From NCBI RefSeq assembly GCF_900105925.1, contig NZ_LT629791.1, forward strand, positions 4,186,001 to 4,250,000: a stretch of DNA of 64,000 bases, given 5' to 3'. Each line of letters begins with the position of its first letter. Position 1 is the stretch's first letter. Source of the stretch: Jiangella alkaliphila. GTDB lineage: Bacteria; Actinomycetota; Actinomycetes; Jiangellales; Jiangellaceae. Below are positions 1 to 7,052 of this stretch, piece by piece. Position numbers and translations under genes: made by a program. The notes below the pieces were generated by a model. The model worked only from the letters and a program-made list of their open reading frames with translations. It was not told where the DNA came from and did not search any database.

Positions 1-270
1 GCCGAGGATCCAGCCGCCGCCGTGGACGTACAGCACCGCGGGCAGCGGCCCGCCTGCGCCGGCAGGCCGGACGAGGCGCACGCGGACGTCACCGACGTCG
101 GCGGGGACGGTGATCCACTTCTCGTCGACGTCGGGCAGCTCGACGGGCGCGGCCTGGACGTCGTCGAGCACCTTGCGGGCGCCCTCGGGTCCGCGCTCGT
201 ACAGCGGGGGCGGGGTGGCGGCGGCGTCGGCGAATGCCTGAGCGGCCGGTTCGAGGACGGGGTTGCTCAT
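1..270 (-). CDS. alpha/beta hydrolase, N-terminal part (cut by window edge)
   Basis: The first 90 codons read leftwards from an ATG at 270 and run off the window. Near the edge the frame contains a VLYVHGGGW segment, the oxyanion-hole motif of hormone-sensitive-lipase-type esterases (alpha/beta hydrolase fold 3). The Gly-x-Ser nucleophile and the rest of the triad lie outside the window, so activity and substrate cannot be judged. The gene sits 29 bp behind the stop of the ECF sigma gene, on the same strand. It has its own TGTCACG-N16-GGTC element inside the 3' end of that sigma gene, so it is probably a target of the sigma factor rather than only read-through. Confidence 0.85.
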   Translation of the reverse strand, partial: MSNPVLEPAAQAFADAAATPPPLYERGPEGARKVLDDVQAAPVELPDVDEKWITVPADVGDVRVRLVRPAGAGGPLPAVLYVHGGGWILG

Positions 271-299
271 GGCTCTGTGCCCTTCTGCGAGAGATCGGT

Positions 300-1001
300 T
301 CACCGCGTACGACCGGGCAGCGGTGCGGGGCGTGACACCCGCGGGGCGTCGCGCCGTCCGCTTTCGACGGCGGCCTCCGAGACGAGGACGCCCTCCAGCA
401 CGGTGAGGTCGCCGGCCCGGGCGGCCGCGAGGAACGCCTCGACGAGGCGCCGCCGGCCGGCCGGGTCGACCGGCGCCGTCCGCCCGGACGAGAGCCGCTG
501 CCGCGCGCGCCGTACCAGCTGCCGGGCGTGGGCGACGCGGAGCTGCAGCACGTCGGAGATCCGGCGGTACGGGTAGGCGAACCCCTCGCGCAGCACGTAC
601 GCCGCCCGCTCGGCCGGCGTCAGACGTTCCATCAGCAGCTGGACCGCCAGCTCCACCGCCTCGCGCCGCTCCGCCTGGACGTCGGGGCCGTTCCGGTCGT
701 CGGGCGACTCCGGCGGCTCCGGCAACTCCGGGCCGACGTCCAGCTCGTGCCGCCTCCGGGCGGACTGGCGGACGTTGATGGCCAGCCGGACCACCGTGGT
801 GGAGAGGAACGCCCCGTGGTCGAGGACGACCGTCCGGTCGGTGCGCTGCCACCGGATCCAGGCTTCCTGCACGACGTCCTCCGCCTCGGGGGCGCTGCCG
901 AGGACCCGGTACGCGATCGTGAACAACCGCGGCCGCTGCCCCATGAAGATCGACGTCGCCCGGTCCAGGTCCCGACCGGCCTCCAGCAGCTGCGTGTCCA
1001 C
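300..1001 (-). CDS. ECF sigma factor (SigJ/ECF41-like) with truncated SnoaL tail
   Basis: 233-aa sigma-70 family protein. Region 2 is visible early (RPRLFTIAYRVLGSAPEAEDV, followed by QEAWIRW), an LPEP-type linker lies in the middle, and region 4 follows (LTPAERAAYVLREGF, then a helix-turn-helix ending VRRARQRL). SigJ/ECF41 proteins normally carry about 110 residues of SnoaL-like domain after region 4; here only about 45 residues remain, lacking the DGGGK and NPDKL motifs, so the domain is incomplete. I chose the GTG at 1001 because GGGGAGG lies 6 nt upstream; the open frame extends to 1127 without such support. Three neighbouring genes carry a shared ECF-like promoter. No such promoter is visible upstream of the sigma gene itself, and no anti-sigma gene is adjacent. 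Confidence 0.85.
   Translation of the reverse strand: MDTQLLEAGRDLDRATSIFMGQRPRLFTIAYRVLGSAPEAEDVVQEAWIRWQRTDRTVVLDHGAFLSTTVVRLAINVRQSARRRHELDVGPELPEPPESPDDRNGPDVQAERREAVELAVQLLMERLTPAERAAYVLREGFAYPYRRISDVLQLRVAHARQLVRRARQRLSSGRTAPVDPAGRRRLVEAFLAAARAGDLTVLEGVLVSEAAVESGRRDAPRVSRPAPLPGRTR
311..337 (-). promoter_or_regulatory. ECF-type promoter for the hydrolase at 270
   Basis: On the minus strand TGTCACG (337-331) is followed after exactly 16 nt by GGTC (314-311), about 40 nt before the ATG. The -35 matches the published ECF41 element TGTCACA with one change; the published -10 is CGTC. The same pair with the same spacing precedes two other nearby genes (1132-1158 and 1854-1880). Confidence 0.6.
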
Positions 1002-1131
1002 TGCGCCTCCCCGTGAGTGCCCCCGGCGCGCGTCGCGATGACGCCACCAGAACCAACCTCCCGGTCCGGACCGCGTGGCCGCGCCCTGGAAAGGCCGTGG
1101 GCCGGTCCGTGGTGGGTGCGTGGGCACGGGG

Positions 1132-1158
1132 TGTCACGGATCGCCGTCCCGCTCGGTC
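1132..1158 (+). promoter_or_regulatory. ECF-type promoter for the VOC gene at 1196
   Basis: TGTCACG (1132-1138), 16 nt, GGTC (1155-1158), ending 37 nt before the ATG. Motif and spacing are identical to 311-337 and 1854-1880. Confidence 0.6.
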
Positions 1159-1195
1159 GAAGGGGTGAGAACACCGGCGACCGGATGAGGTGACC

Positions 1196-1615
1196 ATGAG
1201 CGACGCAGACGTGCGGCTGCAGGCGGCGGTCCTGCACGTGGGCAGCGTGGACCGCGCGACCGCGTTCTACACGCGGCTGCTGGGCCTGGAGGTGGCGCGC
1301 CGTTCGCCGGACGCCGCACTCCTCGCCACCCCGGCCGGCACCTCGACCATCGCGATGCGCGAGCGCCACGTCCAGCACGTCACGGACCGCATCGTGCAGG
1401 CGCTGGTCTGGCGCCTGGCGACCATCGACCTGCTCGACGATCTCGAGCGGCGGGCGGAGGACCTGTCGGCGCAGACCACCAGGCACCTGCTCGCCGAGGA
1501 CGCCATCACGGTGCTGAACGTGTGGGATCCCGAGGGGCAGCGCCTGGTCTTCCTGCACCACGACGGCGAGAACGACGTGCCGGAGCGCATCCCGGCCGAG
1601 GTGTTCTGGTACTGA
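1196..1615 (+). CDS. VOC-family (glyoxalase/bleomycin-resistance fold) protein
   Basis: 139 aa. The beta-alpha-beta start (AAVLHVGSVDRATAFYTRLLG) and the closing VWDPEGQRLVFL strand are standard for vicinal-oxygen-chelate proteins, whose dimers bind metal or small ligands. No specific substrate can be named. I chose the ATG at 1196 with AGG 5 nt upstream; a GTG two codons earlier is possible. It is divergent from the sigma factor gene and has an ECF-like promoter just upstream, so it is probably a member of that regulon. Its stop abuts that of the convergent 68-aa gene. Confidence 0.85.
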   Translation: MSDADVRLQAAVLHVGSVDRATAFYTRLLGLEVARRSPDAALLATPAGTSTIAMRERHVQHVTDRIVQALVWRLATIDLLDDLERRAEDLSAQTTRHLLAEDAITVLNVWDPEGQRLVFLHHDGENDVPERIPAEVFWY

Positions 1616-1822
1616 TCAGGCGCCCGCCTGCTCGTCGTCGGCGTTCTCCGCCGCTGCGAGGACGCCGCGCAGCATCGTCTCGTACTCCTCGGCCTCGACC
1701 GGGTCGAACCGCCACTGCGCCATCGGCTCCTCCATGGCCTCCTCCGGGTGGCTCGACTCGACCTGCCTCAGCTCCTCACGGACCTCGCGTTCCAGCTCCG
1801 GCCTGTCCACGGACTCCGTCAT
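1616..1822 (-). CDS. small acidic hypothetical protein (68 aa)
   Basis: Starts MTESVDRPELEREV and is rich in Glu and Asp, predicted helical, with no signal peptide or membrane segment. I do not recognise a family. The open frame extends upstream to 1924, but the ATG at 1822 lies about 32 nt behind a TGTCACG-N16-GGTC promoter element, which supports this start. Being the third gene around the sigma factor with that element, it may act in the same response. Confidence 0.6.
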   Translation of the reverse strand: MTESVDRPELEREVREELRQVESSHPEEAMEEPMAQWRFDPVEAEEYETMLRGVLAAAENADDEQAGA

Positions 1823-1853
1823 CACCGCTCCGTTCGATCTGGATGTCAGGTAC

Positions 1854-1880
1854 GACCGGACACCGGCGCCGTCCGTGACA
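1854..1880 (-). promoter_or_regulatory. ECF-type promoter for the 68-aa gene
   Basis: Minus-strand TGTCACG (1880-1874), 16 nt, GGTC (1857-1854). This is the third identical copy within 1.6 kb around the ECF sigma gene. Confidence 0.6.
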
Positions 1881-1992
1881 GCGATCGCATGCAACGGTGG
1901 CTCGGCGCCGTAGCGGTGCCACACTCCCGCGCCGGAACAGTGGGCGATCGCTCCATGGCCGGCGCCCGGCGGCGTCCGGGAGCCTGGCGTAC

Positions 1993-3108
1993 ATGGAGAC
2001 GTTCGACGTGGCCGTCGTCGGCCTGGGCGCGCTGGGCAGCGCTGCCGCCTACCACCTGGCCCGGAAGGGCGCCGCCGTCGTCGCGTTCGAGCAGTTCGAG
2101 CTCGGGCACGTGCGCGGCGCCTCGCATGACACGTCGCGCATCGTCAGGACGTCCTACGGGGAGGAGCGGTACGTGCGCCTGGCGCAGTCGGCGTACCGCG
2201 ACTGGGCCGACCTCGAACAGGTCGCCGGCGAGCGGTTCCTCACCGTCACCGGCGGCGTCGTCTTCCTGCCGACGGACGGCCCGTACGACGCCGCCGACTT
2301 CAGCACCAGCCTCGACGCCGCAGGTGTGCCGTACGACCTGCTCGGCCCGGACGACGTGAGTGCGCGCTGGCCGCAGTTCACGCTCGCCGGGAACGTCGAG
2401 ACCGTCTACACGCCGGACACCGGCATCGTCCACGCCGCCCGCACGGTCGCGACGCTGCAGCTGCAGGCGCGCGTGCACGGCGCGGTCATCCGCGACCGCA
2501 CGCCGGTCGAGCGGCTCCGCCCGGACGGCGCCGGCGTCGTCGTCCACACCGCGACGGGCGACGTGCGGGCGCGCAAGGTGGTCGTGGCGGCCGACGCCTG
2601 GACGAACCGGCTGCTGGAGCCGCTGGGCGCGGCCATCCCGCTGGTCACGATGCAGGAGCAGGTCACCTACTTCAAGCCGGACGACCCGGCGGCCTTCGAC
2701 CCCGCGCGCTTCCCGGTCTGGATCTGGGAGGACACGCACTGCTTCTACGGGTTCCCGGCCTACGGCGAGCCGACGATCAAGGCCGCGCGCGACGTCTCGG
2801 ACCACCTGATGACGCCGGAGGAGCGCACCTTCGTGCCCGCACCCGAGCTGGTCGAGCAGCTCACGTCGTTCCTGGGCGGCATCGTCCCGGGCCGCGGCGT
2901 GCCGCTGCGCACTGTCACCTGCCAGTATGCGCTGACGCCGGACCGCGAGTTCGTCCTCGGGCCGCTGGACGAGCACCCGGACGTCCTCGTCGCGCTGACC
3001 GCCGGGCACGGGTTCAAGTTCACCCCGGCGATCGGGCGGATCCTCGCCGAACTGGCGATCGACGGCGGGACCGCCGACGACATCTCCGGCTTCGCCGCGC
3101 CGGCCTGA
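1993..3108 (+). CDS. FAD-dependent sarcosine oxidase / N-methyltryptophan oxidase-type amine oxidase
   Basis: 371 aa, the usual length of monomeric sarcosine oxidase and SolA. The N-terminus (VAVVGLGALGSAAAYHLARKG) is a GxGxxG Rossmann motif for FAD, followed by an acidic strand end (FEQFELGH). Near residue 310 a TVTCQYALTPDREFVLG segment matches the place where the family attaches FAD covalently to cysteine, and GHGFKFTP follows as in MSOX. It should oxidise a secondary N-methyl amine to an imine with release of peroxide. The true substrate is not visible. It starts at an ATG 171 bp from the divergent 68-aa gene and is apparently monocistronic. Confidence 0.9.
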   Translation: METFDVAVVGLGALGSAAAYHLARKGAAVVAFEQFELGHVRGASHDTSRIVRTSYGEERYVRLAQSAYRDWADLEQVAGERFLTVTGGVVFLPTDGPYDAADFSTSLDAAGVPYDLLGPDDVSARWPQFTLAGNVETVYTPDTGIVHAARTVATLQLQARVHGAVIRDRTPVERLRPDGAGVVVHTATGDVRARKVVVAADAWTNRLLEPLGAAIPLVTMQEQVTYFKPDDPAAFDPARFPVWIWEDTHCFYGFPAYGEPTIKAARDVSDHLMTPEERTFVPAPELVEQLTSFLGGIVPGRGVPLRTVTCQYALTPDREFVLGPLDEHPDVLVALTAGHGFKFTPAIGRILAELAIDGGTADDISGFAAPA

Positions 3109-3119
3109 CCCGGGCGCCC

Positions 3120-3554
3120 TCAGTCGAGGTCGAACTCGTTGCCCTCGATGTCCTGCATGAGGATGCACGACTCGTTGTCCTCGTCGGCGAGCAGGACCCG
3201 CACTTCGACCGCGCCGAGCGCGACCAGCCGGGCGCTCTCGGCCTGGAGGGCGGCGAGGCGCTCGTCGCCGACGAGTCCGGTGCCGACCCGCACGTCGAGG
3301 TGCACCCGGTTCTTGACGACCTTGCCTTCGGGGACGCGCTGGAAGTACAGCCGCGGGCCCACCCCGTTGGGGTCGACGCAGGCGAACGCCGAGCCCTGCT
3401 GCTCGGGCGGCAGCGTGCGCTCGAAGTCGTCCCAGCCGGCGTACCCGTCCGGTGGCGGCTGGACGACGTACCCGAGCACCTCGCACCAGAAGCGAGCGAG
3501 GCGCTCGGGTTCCGCGCAGTCGAAGGTGACCTGGACCTGCCTGACCGACGTCAT
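3120..3554 (-). CDS. VOC-family glyoxalase-like protein
   Basis: 144 aa. The opening (VQVTFDCAEPERLARFWCEVLGY), central HLDVRV strand and ending (CILMQDIEGNEFDLD) are those of the actinobacterial glyoxalase-like VOC branch. One subunit carries two beta-alpha-beta-beta-beta modules. Substrate unknown. It is convergent with the amine oxidase (11 bp between stops) and 43 bp behind the MFS exporter gene on the same strand, so it may be co-transcribed with it. Confidence 0.85.
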   Translation of the reverse strand: MTSVRQVQVTFDCAEPERLARFWCEVLGYVVQPPPDGYAGWDDFERTLPPEQQGSAFACVDPNGVGPRLYFQRVPEGKVVKNRVHLDVRVGTGLVGDERLAALQAESARLVALGAVEVRVLLADEDNESCILMQDIEGNEFDLD

Positions 3555-3597
3555 CGGCCCACCCTAACGGCGCGCGCCGGCCGCCGAGATCCCGAGG

Positions 3598-4830
3598 TTA
3601 GATCCGGGCGTGGCGGAACGGCGACGCCAGCAGCATCAGCACGGTACCGGCGAAGATCACCGCGGCGATCACCAGCGCGGACGCCAGCCCCAGCCGGTCG
3701 GCGAGCAGCCCCGCGAGCGGCGACGCGACCACGACCACGCCCCGGTTGAAGGACCGCATCGTCGTGTTCGTCCGCGCCTGCAGGGCGTCCGGAGTCAGCG
3801 CCTGCCGGAAGGTCATCTCGTGCGAGTTGCTGAGCCCCATCGCGAGGCCGTACAGCCCCTGGCCCACGCCGAGGAGCACCGGGGCGAGGACGGTCCCGGT
3901 CCCCGCCCCGGCCGTCGCCACCACAACGACGGCGACGGTGATGACGGCGTGGGCGGCGATGATCGCCCCGCCGGTGCCGAACCGGCGGCCGGCGGCCGTG
4001 CTCACCGACGCACCCAGCAGAGCGCCCACGCCGGCCGCGGCGGTCGTGAGGCCGAAGGTGGACGGGGACAGCCCGAGCTCCACCAACGCCCAGACGGGGA
4101 GCACCACCAGCACCATCGCGTTCGCGGCGAACCACACGTGGGTCGCGACGGCCAGCCGCGCCAGCCCGGACCCGCCGTACACCCAGCGGACCCCCTCGGA
4201 GATCTCACGCCGCAGGCTCGGCACCGGTCCGCCGGCCCGGTCGCGCGGCTCGTCCACCCGGGTCGTCGCGACCATGACCGCCGAGAACACGTAGGTGACA
4301 GCGTCGGCGAGGACCGCCAGCGGCGCCCCGATCAACCGGACCAGCAGCCCGCCGAGCGCGGGACCGGCCGTCTGCGCCACGGCATCGGCGCCGTCGATGC
4401 GCGCGTGCGCCCGTTGCAGGTGAACGCGCTGCACGAGCCGCGGCAGGAACGCCATCGAGGCGGCGTCGTTCACCAGGGAGGCAGCGCCGAAGCACGCCAC
4501 CAGGACCACGAGCAGCGGCAGCGTCAGCAGGTCGGCGGCCCACGCGGCCGGGATCATCAGCAGCACCGCGGCCCGGGCCAGGTCGCTGGTGATCATGACC
4601 GGCCGCCGCCGCACCCGGTCCACGAGCGCGCCCACCACCAGCCCGGCCAGGAGGTAGGGCAGCCAGCGGGCCGAGCTCACCCACCCGACCTCCGTGGCGC
4701 CGCCGTCCAGGTCGAGCACCACGAGCGTTTGCAGCGCCAGCAGCGTGACGTAGCTGCCGAGTCCCGAGACGGCCTCGCCGGCCCAGAACCGCCGGAACCC
4801 CGGCGGCGGGAACGGCGGCTCGGCACTCAC
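3598..4830 (-). CDS. MFS transporter (drug/siderophore exporter type)
   Basis: About 410 aa with roughly 12 hydrophobic segments, opening with FRRFWAGEAVSGLGSYVTLL and the family loop after helix 2 (GALVDRVRRRPVMI). It resembles the enterobactin/macrolide exporter-like branch of the major facilitator superfamily, using proton exchange at the cytoplasmic membrane. Substrate cannot be told. I prefer the GTG at 4830, just before SAEPPFPPPGFRRF; an in-frame ATG at 4896 would add 22 Arg/Gly-rich residues of little coding character. Confidence 0.85.
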   Translation of the reverse strand: MSAEPPFPPPGFRRFWAGEAVSGLGSYVTLLALQTLVVLDLDGGATEVGWVSSARWLPYLLAGLVVGALVDRVRRRPVMITSDLARAAVLLMIPAAWAADLLTLPLLVVLVACFGAASLVNDAASMAFLPRLVQRVHLQRAHARIDGADAVAQTAGPALGGLLVRLIGAPLAVLADAVTYVFSAVMVATTRVDEPRDRAGGPVPSLRREISEGVRWVYGGSGLARLAVATHVWFAANAMVLVVLPVWALVELGLSPSTFGLTTAAAGVGALLGASVSTAAGRRFGTGGAIIAAHAVITVAVVVVATAGAGTGTVLAPVLLGVGQGLYGLAMGLSNSHEMTFRQALTPDALQARTNTTMRSFNRGVVVVASPLAGLLADRLGLASALVIAAVIFAGTVLMLLASPFRHARI

Positions 4831-5382
4831 CCGCCCACTCTGCCGCACGCCACCAGCCTTGCCCCGCCGCCCCCAGCCCGCCGAGCGCTGCCCCACCCCA
4901 GCCGAGTGACGTGCACCTCAACCGAGCGAAGTTCCCTGCCGCACCACGTTCCAGCTGAGCTCTGCCGGACCCTGCCAGAAATGAGGCTCTCCTGCTGCTG
5001 ACGTTGGCGACGGGGACGAGTGCGGTCCCGTGATGGTCGTCGAACCGGCGGCTACCCGAGCATCCGTCGGATGCCGCCCGGATCGGGCCTGCGCTCGTCG
5101 GAATATCGGGTACTCGCCGTTGACCTGGGCATCGGCCGGTCCTGGGTGGTGTGTGGCGCTTTGCAATGAGCACCGTGACGCACCACCCGCGGCCGGGCGC
5201 AGCTTGGCACGGCTGGTCACCGCTCGGAACTGCGTATTTCGGGCGTCGGGGCGGTGACCAGCCGTGCCAAGGCGATGGTCAGCCGAGCCAAGGCCCGGCC
5301 CTGCCGCGGACGGGTGGTGCGTAGAGGTGCTCATTGCAAAGCACCGCGGACGGTTGGGTGGATCGCCAGCACCCCGGCGAAG
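4831..5382. other. intergenic region dominated by a palindromic repeat
   Basis: No gene is credible here; the open frames on both strands are shadows with no recognisable domain. The right half (5155-5345) is an imperfect palindrome, described separately. The left part, 4831-5150, holds nothing I can name. Confidence 0.6.
5155..5345. repeat. large imperfect palindrome (MITE- or REP-like)
   Basis: The outer arms are 5155-5174 and 5326-5345 (20 bp, one mismatch), followed inwards by a second pair 5179-5189 and 5311-5321 (11 bp, perfect) separated by short spacers. An inner perfect 21-bp pair, 5203-5223 and 5251-5271, encloses a 27-nt loop. The right side carries an extra near-copy of the inner arm (about 5275-5294). 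It lies between the 3' ends of two minus-strand genes' territory and could fold into a long hairpin. It resembles a small non-autonomous element; no transposase is near. Confidence 0.7.
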
Positions 5383-6222
5383 CTAGGTACCGCGGCGCGC
5401 GGTGCCCACGATCGCGGCGACGAGGTCCGGCCACAGCTCCCACGGGGTGAGGTGGCCCATGTCGGGGTACACCCGCAGCTCGGAGCCGCCGATCGCCGCC
5501 GCGATGTCCACCGCCGCGCACCAGTGCAGGACGTCGTCGTCGCGGCCGTGCAGCACGAGCGTCGGCACCGTCACGCTGCGCAGACGCTCGAGCCGCTCGG
5601 GCGCCCGGCGCAGCGCGGCCCACTGGCGCGCGAAACCCTCCGGCGCGTAGCCGCGGTCGTAGGCCAGCCCCGCCGCCCAGGCGTGCCACTCCACCCGCGG
5701 GTCGTAGCGCTGCGGGCGGTCCGGCGTCACCGCCTCGACGGCGAACACGACCGCCTGCTCGCGGGTCAGCCGCGGGGGAGCGGACAGCAGCTCCTCGCGC
5801 TCGCCGTGCAGGATGTACCGCGGGTCCTGCCCGGGGATCGTGCTGAGCAGCCCGAGGCTGCGCACCCGCTCCGGATGGTCGAGCGCGACCACTTGCGCCA
5901 TCATCCCGCCCATCGAGTGCCCGACGAGGTGGGCGGACGGCGCGCCGACGTGGTCGAGGACGCGGACGATGTCTTCGCCGAGGTCGGACAGCTCGTAGCC
6001 GCCGTCGACGTCCTCGGGCCCGCCGAAGCGCTGCGAGTAACCGGTGTCGCGGTTGTCCATCCGCACCACGCGGAGGCCCTCGGCGACCAGCAGCGCGACG
6101 AACTCGTCCGGCCAGGCGATCAGCTGCGCGCCGCCGCCGGCGACGAGCACGAGGACGGGGTCGTCCGGCGCGCCGGCGACCTCGTAGAAGATCTCGATCC
6201 CGTCGGTGTTCGCGTGCGGCAT
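5383..6222 (-). CDS. alpha/beta hydrolase, last gene of the catabolic operon
   Basis: 279 aa. An early LVLVAGGGAQ strand supplies the oxyanion hole, GHSMGG is the nucleophile elbow (Ser), PTLVLHGRDD supplies the acid and GHLTPWELW the catalytic His. This is the 3-oxoadipate enol-lactonase/haloperoxidase-like group. It ends a six-gene minus-strand operon, 11 bp after the MaoC-like gene. In that setting I infer cleavage of a lactone or ester, for example opening of a lactone form of the growth substrate, but nothing in the sequence fixes this. Confidence 0.85.
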   Translation of the reverse strand: MPHANTDGIEIFYEVAGAPDDPVLVLVAGGGAQLIAWPDEFVALLVAEGLRVVRMDNRDTGYSQRFGGPEDVDGGYELSDLGEDIVRVLDHVGAPSAHLVGHSMGGMMAQVVALDHPERVRSLGLLSTIPGQDPRYILHGEREELLSAPPRLTREQAVVFAVEAVTPDRPQRYDPRVEWHAWAAGLAYDRGYAPEGFARQWAALRRAPERLERLRSVTVPTLVLHGRDDDVLHWCAAVDIAAAIGGSELRVYPDMGHLTPWELWPDLVAAIVGTARRGT

Positions 6223-6233
6223 CGGGTCCTCCG

Positions 6234-7052
6234 TCAGTCGGCGTCGGGCGCGGCCCAGGCGGCCTCGCCGGTCGAGAGCACGTCGCCCTTGTCGTCGAGC
6301 GCCCAGACCCGGGCGCCGCCCGGTTGCGGCACGCCGGCCAGCCGGATCGGGGTGTCGACGTAGGCGGGCGCGATCGCGCGCATCGAGAAGCGGGCGACGG
6401 GGTGGTCAGGCGCGTTGCGGACGCAGAAGTCGAGCAGCAACAGCTCGAGCAGCGGCCCGTGGACGATGAGGTCCGGCTGTCCCTCGACGTCGCGCACCCA
6501 GTCGCGGTCGTAGTGGATGCGGTGGCTGTTGAATGTGAGCGCCGAGAACCGGAACAGCTGCACCGGGGTGACGGTCAGCTCGCCGGTCCACGTCCACTCA
6601 GCCTCGGCCGGACCGGCGACCGGCCGCGGCGCGCTGCCGGGCGGGGCCTCGCCGAGGAACACGTCGCGCTGCCGGATGGACGTCACGACCTCGGCGCCGG
6701 ACCGGATGGTGCTCTCCAGCGTGACGAACACCAGCGGCCCGCTGCCGCCGGTCTTCTCCTTCACGTCGCCGAGCGTCGTCGTCAGCTCGAGCGTCTCGCC
6801 GAACCGGATCGGCCGGTGGAAGGTCAGCTCCTCGCCGGCGTACAAGCGGCGCGGCAGCGCGATGTCCGGGACGACGCCGTCGCGGCCGGGGGTGCCGTCG
6901 GGGCGCAGCTCGTCCAGCCGCGGTGCGGCGGTGAAGTACAGCTTGTGCCAGCCCGGCGGCAGCGCGTCGGGCTCGGCGGGGTCGGAGGGCGCGAAGGTGT
7001 CGCGGTAGGCGCGGGCCGGCTCGCGCCGGATCGTGTCGGTGCGGCTGGTCAC
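6234..7052 (-). CDS. MaoC-like hot-dog dehydratase (mesaconyl-C4-CoA hydratase type)
   Basis: 272 aa from a GTG whose GTGA overlaps the stop of the amidohydrolase. Two hot-dog halves are visible: an N-terminal FAS1-like part with LYAGEELTFHRPIRFGE, and a C-terminal part with RFSALTFNSHRIHYDRDW, the usual R-x-S-x-x-T-x-N-x-H-x-I-H-Y hydratase signature with catalytic Asn/His region. The closest functional names are 3-methylfumaryl-CoA or mesaconyl-C4-CoA hydratase. Here it probably hydrates a branched enoyl-CoA made in the same pathway. The exact acyl group is inference. Confidence 0.85.
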   Translation of the reverse strand: MTSRTDTIRREPARAYRDTFAPSDPAEPDALPPGWHKLYFTAAPRLDELRPDGTPGRDGVVPDIALPRRLYAGEELTFHRPIRFGETLELTTTLGDVKEKTGGSGPLVFVTLESTIRSGAEVVTSIRQRDVFLGEAPPGSAPRPVAGPAEAEWTWTGELTVTPVQLFRFSALTFNSHRIHYDRDWVRDVEGQPDLIVHGPLLELLLLDFCVRNAPDHPVARFSMRAIAPAYVDTPIRLAGVPQPGGARVWALDDKGDVLSTGEAAWAAPDAD

